64,000 bases of DNA from Paguma larvata (Eukaryota; Chordata; Mammalia; Carnivora; Viverridae), in NCBI GenBank assembly GCA_030068075.1, contig CM057843.1, positions 13,162,001-13,226,000 of the forward strand, in the 5' to 3' direction. Numbering within the stretch: the first letter of the stretch is position 1; each line of letters begins with the position of its first letter. Below are positions 50,501 to 62,900 of this stretch, piece by piece. Position numbers and translations under genes: made by a program. The notes under the pieces were generated by a model. It made no database searches. It saw only the letters and a program-made list of their open reading frames with translations, and had not been told where the DNA came from.

Positions 50501-53500
50501 GCAGCTGGGAGGCCGGCGGGCGGCTGCAGGTCCTGCGCACGTACAGGTGACCGGGAGGCAGGCAGGGAGCCGGGCGCAGACCGGCGCTAGCGTTTCCTCA
50601 CCGACTCTTTCCCGAGCCACTCACCGAGCGCCTGCGATGTGCCGGGCTCTGGGCCCGGGCCTTTAAGCAAGCCCGTGTTAGAGATGGGGAAACCAAGGCT
50701 CAGCGAAAGGTGCTCCCGGGTCATACAGCCAGGAGGCGGGCGAGCTAGGAGCCCATTACCTCCCCGTCCTGCCTTTCAGACCACACTGCAGCCCGGCCGC
50801 CACGGAGCTCACCGTGCAGTGGGGGGGCCTCTGTGTCGGGAACAGCCAAGTTTCATTGCAGCTCTGGCCTAAGACCTCACTGAGTCCTTGGACCCCTCCC
50901 CTGCCAGCAGCCCCTTTTGTCCTCTGTCACGCAAGGGCAGGAGTAGAGCCTCGCTCATTGGTGGCGAGAAAGTTGCGGAGAATTTGGTCAGTGGGTGAAA
51001 GAGATACGTGCGTATGGGCAAAATCGGGGGGGTTGGCTCAAGAGGCAAAAAAAAAAAAATAGAGAAAGGCAAAGGGTGGTGAGGGCTGAAGTGTCAGTCC
51101 CAAGGGTGATAGGAAGTGAGCTGGAGCCACAGGCAGGAGGGGAGGGGAGGCCCCCCGGTGGCAGGGGCAGGGGGCCGAGGTGGGGCGGGGCTTCAGGAGC
51201 GGGACAGGGCAGAAGGAGCAGGACGGGTTGGGGGGAGGGCGCCCTCCGGCCAGGGAGCCCTGCCTTCACGCTGCTTGCCCCTCCTGCAGCTTCGCCGACA
51301 TCCTATTTGTGACCATCCCCTCGCAGAACATGCTGGAGTTCAACTTGGCCAGCGAGAAGGTCATCCTCTTCTCAGCCCGGGCCCACCAGGTCAAGAGCCT
51401 GGTGGATGACTTCATCCTAGAGCTGAAGAAGGTCAGGGTCGCCCTGCAGATGCCCCCCTCCTCAGGTGCTGGGCCCCTGGCGCCAGCGGGGGAGCTTAGG
51501 CGAGGGACGGAAGGGGTGAGCCCTAGGCGCCGCTGTGCTGTCTGCCTGTGTCCACCCGGTTCAGCTCTCCAGCCCTTTCCACGGCCCCCCCCTACTTGCA
51601 CAGCGTCCTTCCCTCTCTCCCCAGGGAGTGTTCCCTTCCCTGATGAGTCAGGAAGGAATACCTACGGAGGAGAGGAGGGGGGGAGTGGCCCCGGGCTTCT
51701 GGGAGGAGGGGGATGGGACCGCAGCCCCTCACCCTGCCCCTGGCCGACACAGGACTCCGACTACGTGGTGGCAGTGAGGAACTTCCTGCCCGAGGACCCG
51801 GCGCTGCTGGCCTTCCACAAGGGTGACATCATTCACCTGCAGCCCCTGGAGCCACCTCGAATGGGTCAGGACCGGGGGAGGAGGGGGGAACAGAGTGGGG
51901 AGGGGGGAGGGGGAGGTGGGCAGGAGGGCCTCCTCGGCCGGCGCCGATATAGGCTTCCCCCTCCCCAGGCTATAGTGCCGGATGCGTCGTCCGCAAGAAG
52001 GTGGTGTACCTGGAGGAGCTGCGGCGCAGAGGCCCCGACTTCGGTGGGTACCCCGACCCCCCAGTCCAGCCTCCAATGCCCCTAGACCTGGAAACGCTAA
52101 ACAGTCGGCCCCGGTTTCATGCGCTCATACCGCAGAGACTCCGTGGGGGAGTCTCGGTGCCCCGGAGGGTCTGGCCCGCCCAGGTCTCCTCGGGTGCCTG
52201 CCGTGGCCCAGCCAGGTCCTCCTGGTGGCCACCTAGCCCAGCCCTCTGTCTCTGTATCTGGCCGCGGGGTCTCCGTGAGTACTCGTGTCCCCACGTATGT
52301 GGCCCAGGTCTCTCTCTCTCTCTGCCTGAGAGTCTACAAGCACCGCGTTTTCTGTTCCACCTCCCACTGAGGGAATGTCTTCCCTTCCCCCTTTTCCTCC
52401 GTGGCACGCCTCCCTCACAGAGCACTGAGGCAGGGTCAGGAAGGTGCTGGAGCATACCTGGAGGGTCCCCTTAGTCCCAAGAGACCTCCTGTTTGACCCT
52501 TTCCCTCTGCCCCCCCAGGCTGGAGGTTCGGGACCATCCACGGGCGTGTGGGCCGCTTCCCTTCTGAGCTGGTGCAGCCTGCGGCCGCCCCTGACTTCCT
52601 GCAGTTGCCAGCCGAGCCGGGCCGGGACCGTGCTGCTGCGGTGGCCGCTGCGGTGGCCTCCACGGCTGCTGCACAGGAGGTGGGCCGCAGGAGGGAGGTG
52701 AGACCGGCAGGGCCAGGCGACGGGGCTGAGACGGCGGTGGTGGTGGTGGGGGGCATCAGTCAGCCTGACTGTGGAGGGGGACAGGAGCAAGGTCATCCTG
52801 GCCAGGACGGGGCGAACCCGGTAGGGCTAGCCGGCTGTGTGACCCACGGCGTGTGACCGGGGTGGTTGGGGGTGTGGCCAAATGGGGTAGGGATGGTGGG
52901 GGTCAGCGGAAGGGTTGTGATGAGGCCTCCGGGCATGACCAGCCTGGGGGCCAGCAGGTGGTCAGCCTGGGAGGGGGTGGGGCCAGGTGAGTGGGGCAAG
53001 GTCAGCCTTGCGGGAGGGAGCCAGTGAGGGGTGGAGCGAGGGAAAAGTAAGAAGTGAGGGGCAGGGTCAGCCAGGACTAGGCAGTCGGGGAGGCCAACCC
53101 CAGGATGGGATGTGTATGGTGGGGGCGGCTGGGCGTGCGGTGGGTGTGACCAGGCAGAGGGTGCCAGGACAACTGAAGGGCGGTGGGGCCAGATCAGGTG
53201 GGGCTGGGGGCAGCCCGAGAGGGTCTCGCCAGAGCCAGCCTTGAGTGTGACCGGGTGCGACCGGGTGTGGCAGGCCCTCTTCGCTGTGGCCCTCCCGCAG
53301 GGTCCCCCAGTCCGGGCTGGCTCCCCTGACCGTGCGGAGGACGGCCCGACTCTCCTACCGTACACGATGCTTGAGTTTGCTCAGAAGTATTTCCGAGCCC
53401 CTCAGAGGAGACCCCCGTGAGTGGCAGCCCCACCCCTTAGCGTCACTCCGAGGAGGGGAGGGTGTTTCTGGGGCTTCTCCCAGCTGTCCGGGGCGGGGGG

Positions 53501-56500
53501 GACTGCACGTCTGGTGGGGGGATGAGAAACCACCCAGATGTGAGGTCCACCTGGAGCCTCCGCTTCTGGGAGCCATGGGGCCTTCCTGCCCGGTCGACTG
53601 ACATTCGGTCAAGAACATTCTGTGTGGAAAAGGGATGGATGTAGCCGAAGGCTCGGAGGCAAGACCCCTCAGTAGCACCTCTCTTGTTGCAGGGATGGCC
53701 TCAGGCTGAAATCCAAGGAGGGTCGGGAGTCCAGAACCTTGGAAGACATGCTTTGCTTCACCAAGGTGCCCAGCCCCAGGCCTCTTTGCCTCTGTTTCCC
53801 CATCCGTAAAATGAGCCCCCTCCCGGGCCCCTCAGGCAGTCTTGTCCTCAGCAGGAGCCCTCCCAGCCCTCAGCAGTCCAAGGACCTGGATTCCTCCCGG
53901 GGGCGGCATCTGTCCCACTGTCACGCCTGGCTCCTTTTTTGGGAGGGAGACTCTCCTGTCTCGTGTGGCCCTCCTCTTTCTGACTTGTCCCTTCGCCATC
54001 CCGACGCGGCCCCTCCTTCCCCTCACAGACCCCGCTCCAGGAATCTCTCATCGAGCTCAGTGACAGCAGCCTCAACAAGATGGCCGCCGACATGTTCCTA
54101 GGTGTGGGGGTGGGACCGCGGCCGGGGCCCGGGCTCAGGGGGCATCCGGCACCGCGTGACCCTGCTCATCCCACTTCTCCGGCCCTCAGAGTCTTCCCCT
54201 CCCCTCCCCTCGGACCTGGGGCCCCCTTAAGGGAAGAGGAGCCCCCAGCTGCCTCTGCCAGAGCCTCCCAGGGACAGACCCAACCTGGGGGTATCCTGGG
54301 GTGAGGGGGCAGCTGGGTGTCTGGTGGTCCGAGTGGAACAGGTCTTTCCTACAGCTGTGATGAGGTTCATGGGCGATGCCCCGCTGAAGGGCCAGAGCGA
54401 ACTCGACGTGCTCCACACCCTCCTGAAGGTCAGTCCGGCCGATTTTGCCAGATGCTCCCTTTCCTGCCATGTGGCTCAGTTTCCCCAGCCGTCAACCAAA
54501 GTTGCGGGACACGGGGATGGGAAGCCCAAAGGGGGGTACATCCTGCGGGTGGGGAGGGGGCTGGGGAAGGGACCCCGGGCCTTTTTCCAAGGGGTCCCCC
54601 CTGTTCTTTTGTGCCTGGTGTGTGGTGTGGGCCCTGGCATGGCCTCGGCATGTGACCTGGCTGGCCCTCCTCCAGCTGTGTGGGGACCACGAAGTCATGC
54701 GGGACGAGTGTTACTGCCAAGTCGTGAAGCAGATCACAGACAACACCAGCGCCAAGCAGTGAGTGAGCCGGGCCTGGACCTCTGCCCCCTCGACCCCAGA
54801 CTGTGTCCTTGCTCTAGGAGGGGCCGGTCCAGCCGCTCGCCTCCCCAGGCCTTCCCTCCTGACGCTCCGCCACTCGTCCTCTCCTTCACTCAGTGGGCAG
54901 AGTCCAAGCACTTGGAATCGCTTGGTCTGGGACAAGCCATCGCTGCCGTCGGCTTCAGTCTCCTCGTCTGTAAAATGGCAGCGGCAATGCGTATGTCCCG
55001 GTTCTTGGTTGCAAGGGACAGAAGCCCAGTTCAAGCTGGTTGAAGCGAAAGAGAGTTCAGGCGACTGAAAAGTCCAAAGGTGGATTCAGGCGTAGCTGGA
55101 TCCCGGTGTCATTAGGAAGCGGTCTTTCTCTATATCCTGGCCCCGCTTCTCTCTGTGTTGATAGCGTTCTTAAGTAATATCTCCCATATGCTGGCAAGAT
55201 ACCAGCCCTGGGGACACATTTTCCAGCTCAGTAATCCTAGGGAAAGCAAGATTGACCCCATATTGGTAGCAAAAATTCTCCAGTCCAATCTCATTGGCTT
55301 GACTTGGTCCCGTGCCCATCCCTGAGCCAAGCACAATGGCTGGAGGATACAGAGGTTTGACTGGCTGGTGCTGGGCCAGGGACTTGCCCCCAGACCAATC
55401 ACCGCATCCACAGGAAGGCTGAACTCTTAATCGGCCAGACCTGGGTCAGGTCACCATCCCTGGACTAGACATCACTGACCGTAGGGTTCTCGTTGGTCAG
55501 ACCCGGCTCCCACGCCCATGCCCAAACCGCAGTGACCTAGGGAGGACTGCGTGCTTTCTTAAAGGAGCCCAAATGCTGTCCCCAGACACGGGCCGTCCCC
55601 ACAAATGAAACCCTCACATGCAGGGCAGCGTGAAGGCAAATTACCGTGTCTTGCGGGACCGGCACGCAGCAAGAGCCCAGTGTGTGATGTTCTTGTCACC
55701 ACCAGATCCACCCTTCTGTCCCCGTCTGTCCTATCTCCACTTGCTCTCTATCGCCCCAGGGGTTCGGGAAGCACTCAGCACACACACACACACCCCCACC
55801 GTCCCTTCCCGTGCCCAGGCCTTCCCCGCCACTACCTGCACACAGCCCTGGCAGGCCCCCCTTGCCCTCCTTCAAGAACCTTCACCCAGGAGCCTCCACG
55901 GAGGGATTCTACCCAGGGAACCCTTGCGGGGTTTTGTGTGCGTGTGTGTGTACGTGTGTGTGCATGTCACACCAAGGGCCCCATCTCCTACTTTCCCTGG
56001 CTCCCCAAGCAGATGGTACCTTCTGCCTGGCCTCGGGGTCCACCCGCCCTCCTCTCGCTGCCCGAAGAGGGGCATCCTCACGAGACAGGGGCTGCCGGAG
56101 AGCCAAAGCACTCCGGCCCAGTCCCGGACACTCCCGGCATGGCGCTCCAGGGCTGTGGCCACCCGCGATATGGCCCCGTGTGTGCGTCCCCGCAGGGACA
56201 GCTGCCAGCGAGGCTGGAGGCTGCTGTACATCGTGGCCGCCTACCACAGCTGCTCCGAGGTCCTCCGGCCACACCTCATTCGCTTCCTCCACGATGTGAG
56301 CCGGACTCCGGGCCTGCCCTTCCAGGGTGAGGGGCCGGCGAGCGGGGACCCAGGGCTCGGGGCCTGTCTTCGTGGGGATTGGCTGGGAAGCCAGCTGGGG
56401 GAGGGGGGGAACCACAGAGGGCCTGGTCCCTCGCACGTGCCTGGGCAACGTTTGCTAATGTGAATTCCCTCCCCAAACATTCGCACGGGTCCCACAGGGC

Positions 56501-56952
56501 CCGATGCGATGAGCTGTCTGACCTAGTGCAGAGAGTGGCACGTCAGGGAAGGCTTCCCGGAGGAGGTGTTGCCCTGGGTAGTGAGCACATGGAAGGGATT
56601 TCTAGGTGGGCTGAGTGGCAGGAGCCAAGGCCCGGAGGTGGGGATGCGCGGCCTGCAGGAGAGGGAAGGCGGGGGCCGGGGGCCGGGGGTATGGGGTGAG
56701 ACCCAGCCAGTGGCAGGGTTTTCGCCCTTCCACCCTACAAGTACGGAGGGAAGGGGCCGGCCCTCGGCCTTACCCCCATCCTGTTTCCAAAGCAACCCCT
56801 GGATTTCCCCCTAAAAATGTGTAGGACTGTGTGGTCATCGTGACGGTCACAAGAGAGACAGGGAGCCTCAACTTGTCTGCCTCTGAATCCTTCAATTTTT
56901 TCTTTTAAGTTTATTTATTTTGAGAAAGAGAGTGCACGCAAGTAGGGGAGAG

Positions 56953-56993
<41 letters not shown>

Positions 56994-59900
56994 CGCAAGC
57001 AGGCTCCTCGCTGTCAGCACAGAGCCCTCTGTGTGGCTTCGTCCCACAAACCGTGAGATCATGACCTGAGCGGAAACCAACAATCAGAAACTTAAGCGAC
57101 CAAGCCCCCCAGGCGCCCCATGAACCCGCCTCTCTGATTCAATCAATATTCCCAGGCTCCGGGATGAATAGACCCAACCCCACGAGGAAGGGCTCCCAGA
57201 TCGTGAAGGCAGCAGAACGTGCCCGAGGACTCTTGCCTCGCCCTCCTCCCCAGAGCAGAGTGAGGGCACATTTAACCCAGAGAAACAGAGACACACTTGG
57301 TGGCATCTTCTGCCCTGAGCTCTGGGTGAGGGAGGGCGGTTGGCAAGGGGATCCCAGCTGGCAGGGGCACAGCCGCGTTACCATAGGCGCACAGCCTGTC
57401 GGGGCCTTACCCCCCCCCCCCCCCCCCCCCGCCCTCCGTCAGCAGCTGCGGGTGACGGCTGTTTCCGAGGCTCCTAGGTAGCCAAGGGGACTGTGGGCTG
57501 GCCAAAGGGTCTTAGCCACATCAGCTGTGGGTTCGAATGCAGCTCTTATACTCCAGCTGTCAACCGAGGGCAAATCGCCGCCCCTCAGCTACCGAACAGG
57601 AGAGCGAATGCCCTGTAGGCTCTGGAGAGAAACCGGTGCGCTCATGGCCGGCGGCCGGAAGAGCCTCTCTCTCCCACTGCCTACCCCGGGCAAGGCCTTG
57701 ACTCCCTGTTTCTGTAGGGATCGCCAAGGCCTGCGAGCAGAACCTGCAGAAAACCTTGCGCTTCGGTGGCCGCGTGGAGCTCCCCAGCGGCATGGAGCTT
57801 CGGGCCATGTTGGTGAGCGTGGATGGGGCGGAGGGGACGGGCGTCGGGATGAGCGTGAGACGTGAGGCCTGTCCAGGGATCCCAAGTGCACTCCCTGCTC
57901 GGAGACGTGCGGTCGGGCCCTGCCGGTCCAGGCGCACAAGTGTTCTTGCACAAGCCCGTCCAGAGCCCCTGGGCTTGGGGACTAACACGGCAGGGGACAG
58001 TTGCTGGCCCAGATCGCAAGTCCCAGCCTCTCTCATCTCCTGCCCTCTCTTTGTCTCAGGCGGGCCGCAGTTCCAAGAGGCAGCTCTTTCTTCTCCCCGG
58101 AGGCCTTGAACGTCACCTCAAAATTAAAACATGCACCGTAAGTGAGGGATGTGCCTGGCAGGCGGGTGCTGGAGGGGTGGGGACACCTAAGTCCCCCCCC
58201 CGAGGGCGCCAAGCCCCTGTCGGTCTCTCCCCAAGCCCCACAGGGGAGGACTTACGTCTCGGAGAAGCAGACTGAGCCGCAGGGAGGTGAAGCCTCTGGC
58301 TCAGGGTCATACAGCAGAGGCAGAATTTGAACCCTGAGTCTCTCAGACTCCAAAAACTGTGCTCCTTCCCCGCATGAGGCTGATTCTCTGTCCTCAGAGG
58401 ATCCTCTGTGTCCCTGTGGCGGGCCTGAGGAGCTCCGTGCGTGGGCTCCCAGGGCCTGGGCAGACTAGGAGGACAGAGGTTAGCTCGGCCGGCACGGCCT
58501 CACCTTCCCTCCCGCCAGGTGGCCCTGGACGTGGTGGAAGAAATCTGTGCTGAGATGGCTCTGACTCGCCCCGAGGCCTTCAGCGAGTACGTCATCTTCG
58601 TTGTCACCAACCGAGGTGAGCGATCAGGAGGACTGAGCACACTGGGCCCGGCCCGTAAGGCCCGGGTCAGATGCCACCACCTCCAGGAAGCCCCTTGCCG
58701 CCTTGTGTGAGAACTTTCCTGTGCACCAAGCACCCCCAGCTCTGTACTTTTGTCTCGCCTACCAGATGCAAAGTTCATGGGGGACTGGGCCATGCCTGAC
58801 TCCTGCCTCTGCCCTTTCGGGCCTGCTCGGCTGGGCCACGCGGGCCCTGCCCTCAAGGAGCTTAAATCACGTCCTAGGGAAGCTTCTGTTGTTTTTTTGT
58901 TTCGTTTTGTTTTTTAATGCATTTTTAAAAAATCTTTTTAATATTCATTTTTGAGGGGGGGGCATGAGTGGGGGAAGGGCAGAGAGAGAGGGAGACACAG
59001 AATCAGAAGCAGGCTCCAGGCTCTGAGCTGTCAGCACAGAGCCCGACGCGGGGCTCGAACTCACGAAGAGATCATGACCTGAGCTGAAGTCGGTCGCCCA
59101 ACCGACTGAGCCACCCAGGTGCCCCTGCATTTATTTTTGAAAGAGAGAGACAGAATGCAAGCGGGAGAGGGGCAGAGAGAGAGAGGGACACCGAATCTGA
59201 AGCAGGCTCCAGGCTCCGAGCCGTCAGCGCAGAGCCCCACACGGGGCTTGAACTCACAAACTGCAAGATAGTGACCTGAGCCAAAGTTGGACGCTTAACC
59301 GACTGAGCCGCCCGGGCGCCCCACGTACAGTTGGGATTTAAACCCAGGCAGTCTGGCCTCAAGAATCTGGACTTTATCATCAAGCCTCGTCTTTCATACA
59401 GTATTACCGAAGACATGGGAGGGGGAGGAGAAATGTCTACTATGCAGGAAGGAAAAACCGAAACATCCATCGCAGATTCAGACCCACTCACTGCAGGCCC
59501 CAGTCCTCCCCACCCTCCGCCCAGTCCAGGAGCCCGGCCAGGGGTGTCTCCTGAAGGAGTTCTGGAGGCCTGTTGTGCTTCTCCTTGGCCCCAGCGTCCT
59601 CCGGAAGGGGGCTTCCTCTGAGCGTAACCCAGGGCACTTTCCGAGACCTAGGGGGGCTTAGCTGTGACTGGAGTTATTCCCATGCCTGGTCCTCGACACT
59701 CCACAAACACGGGGTGCCCTGTTCCACAAACCTGCTCTGCTTCGGGGAGGTCTCGTGTCCTGGAGGGGGGCCGGGGGTCTGCTCTTGGGCTCTGCAGCCG
59801 CCCCCGGCTCTCCGCAGGCCAGCACGTGTGCCCGCTCAGCCGCCGTGCCTACATCCTGGACGTGGCCTCGGAGATGGAGCAGGTGGACGGCGGCTACATG

Positions 59901-62900
59901 CTCTGGTTCCGGCGCGTGCTCTGGGATCAGCCACTCAAGTTCGAGAATGAGCTGTATGTGACCATGCACTACAACCAGGTCAGCGCGCGCGCGGTCCACT
60001 CCGCTGCTCTGGGACCTTCCCGGCTCCCCTGCGTGCGGTCAGACCCCACAGCCTTGGCACGTGGCGCCTTCATGTTTCCAGCCCCGTTTCTAGCCCTGAT
60101 GCCTGTGCTCCCTCGCACGGACTGCCAGCGCGGTCTGACCACGTCCCCCTCTCGACCTACTTCGCGGGCCTTTGCCCCCGCCATCGCTCCATCTGCCCTG
60201 GGATTCCTGGGCCTCGGCTCACCTAAGTCCTCGCTGGCAAGGCTGCCCCAAACAGCAGCTCTCCCACGAGGCTGCTCTGACTTCCCCTTTCGTCCTGACT
60301 TCCTCCTCTGAGTGCTTGGCCTGTCCCTTGTCCCAACGCCTGATCAGCTTTTGCTGGCATTGTTATTTTTGTCTTCGTGTTATTCCCTTTTGAGGCTCCG
60401 GTAAGTCAGGGTCATGGAGTTTACAAAACCTGGGTTCTCCCCTCCTGCGTTCACATTTGTGGAGGGGATCGGACAGAGGGCTCACGTTTTTGTCGAGCTG
60501 GTGCCAAAGCTTCAGCAATTCCGGGTACAAAATACTGCCACTTGGCTCTCACGGCCGCGTGCCGTGGCTGTTAACGACCAGCCCTGTGCAGCCCGGTGCG
60601 GCGTCCAGGCCAGGCAGCAGCCCTCGGGAACTTGGGGAAACACAGACCCGCTAGGTCGGCCCCAGATCTAAGGAATCGGGGTCTCGCGGTGCTCCCCGGC
60701 ACGCCCTGAAACTGGTTTTGGTTTTCAGAAACCCCTGGGTCCCTGGCCATTCCTCAACGCCGCACGCGGGTGACACTCCCTCCTGGCCGCTACGGGGACT
60801 CCCACAGGGGCTTCGAGGCCATGGCCCCCAAGGCTCCCCTTCACGTGCCCGTTCCCCAAAGCCCAGGAGGGGGGCAGGCCGCCCCAGCCCGGAACCGAGC
60901 GGGACTGGAACTATTAAAATTGGGCGTGTTCCCATCGTCCTCTGATGAAGGCCGGAGCGCACGCCTGCCTGCAGCCCTTCGTGGAATTGTCCCCCACAGG
61001 TCCTCCCCGACTACCTGAAGGGCCTCTTCAGCAGCGTGCCGGCCAGCCGGCCCAGCGGCCAACAGCTACAGCAAGTGTCCAAGCTGGCTTTGCTGCAGCA
61101 CCGGGCCAAGGACCACTCCTACCTGCCCAGCGTGTGAGCACCTGCCGCCTTTCAGCCTCCCCCGCGCCCCCCCCCCCATCCCTCAGGCCCTGGGCCCCGC
61201 TCTTGCACCCGCGTCTGGGGAGCTGGCCGGGAAGGAGGGGCCGTCCTGGCCCCGGGGCTGAAATCGTCCGCCTCCCAGCTTCGGGGAGCTGGGACTCAGC
61301 CTCCTCCCACAATGGGTCGCTTCTGGCTGGTATTCATAGCTCGGAGAAAATGGAACGATCAAAACGCCTTTGAGATACACACACCCCGTGGCCACAGAAA
61401 CCTTCACCTGGGTGTTACCTGCAGCAGCAACCCCAACCTCTAACAACAGGAGGCTCCTTAAATAAATTCTGGGGCGTCAGGCAGCCTTTAAACCCATGTC
61501 CCCGAAGAGGTGATGAATCAGTCATCCGAAGACTTTGGTCTCAGAACATTTTTTCTCCCTTAAAAATAGGACCCCAAAGAGCTTTCATGTATGTGGGTTG
61601 TAGTATCAGTATACTTAGCCTAGTCGAAGTTGGAGTTGACTTATTAAAATACCGATTTGTTATTTGAAACAGAAGTTTAATAGACTCGGACGTTTACGAA
61701 TAATTGTAGGTTGTAATTGTAATGACGTGCGAAGTAAGGGTAACTCAAGTAATATAAATTCATGTTACGCATTCATGCAAACGACTTATAAAAGAACGAT
61801 TTTCTGAAAAGAATTTAGGGAGAGGCGTGGTGTGGTTTATCTCTTTATCAGCTGGCTTCGTGGAAGGCAGTTGGATTCTCGGATGTGCGTTGGCTCTCAG
61901 TCTGCTGGGATTTCACGTGTCACGTGGCCTCTGGCAAATTCCCCGGCGCACTTGTGCCAGAACAGGAGAGGAAAAGGCCAAGTAACGTCTTAGCGTTATT
62001 AGGCAGGTGGCTTTGACCTCCCAGACCCTCTGCCACCCCTTGAGAGCCCCCGGAATGAATCACAGTGTATGTCCAGGAGCCTGTAATGCAGTAAGCACTC
62101 AATATGTGAAGCTCATTTTATGTTATAACTGTAAGCAAAAGGCCAAAGAAGGACATACAGCTATAACCCCAATCCTGGAAAAAAAAAAAAAAGGATCACT
62201 GGGTTTTACTTTTTGGAAGGTACTCTGCCAGCTTTAACTCAGGTAATCTTCCCAACCACACTTTATTTTCCCCCTTTCCAGATGGGGAAACTGAGGCTCA
62301 CAGAGGTTATCGGGCTCACTGAAGCTTACCCAGTAAATCGTGGGGAACTGGGACTCAAGTCTAGGGAGGCCAGGCCCTCACCTCAGCAGTGTAAAGAAGG
62401 AGAGATGTTGCCCCCGGGGTCTCCTGGGGGAAGGAGGCTCCCCTGACTTTCTCCCAACCTTCCCCGTCTGTAGCCCAGGGCAGCTGGGCTGGGCTGGGAT
62501 TGCTGTCGATATTTCTCAGATGCCCCAGGAGGCAAAAGGGGGCTGTCCTGAGCGAGCCAGCACGTGCCAGAGAGAAGGGATTGGAGGAAGGGGTCTGACG
62601 GCCGTAGGGGTCCAGCCTGGGGCCCAACGCTTCTCTGACCAGCTGCCGGTGGGTGCTCTGCCCACCCTGGCGTTTCGCCCTCCCTTTGTGCATCTCACCC
62701 CTATGGCCTGAGTTTCTCTTTGAGGAACGCGCCTTGGGTTCAAGCTTCGGCCCCCCGGTTCGCCGGGCCACTGCGTGACCAGGGACTAGTCGGGGACCTT
62801 CTCAGAGCCTCAGTTCCCTCTTCTGTAACAGAGGGAGCCTAGTGGTACCAGCCAGGGTTATGGAGCGCCTGCTGTGTACCAAGACACTGAGTGAGCGCTC

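Noticed and set aside
50405..50590. 61-codon open frame over exon 47 as the true reading
   Set aside because: Its peptide matches MYO15A only at GSVGT. The conserved sequence after that is in another frame.
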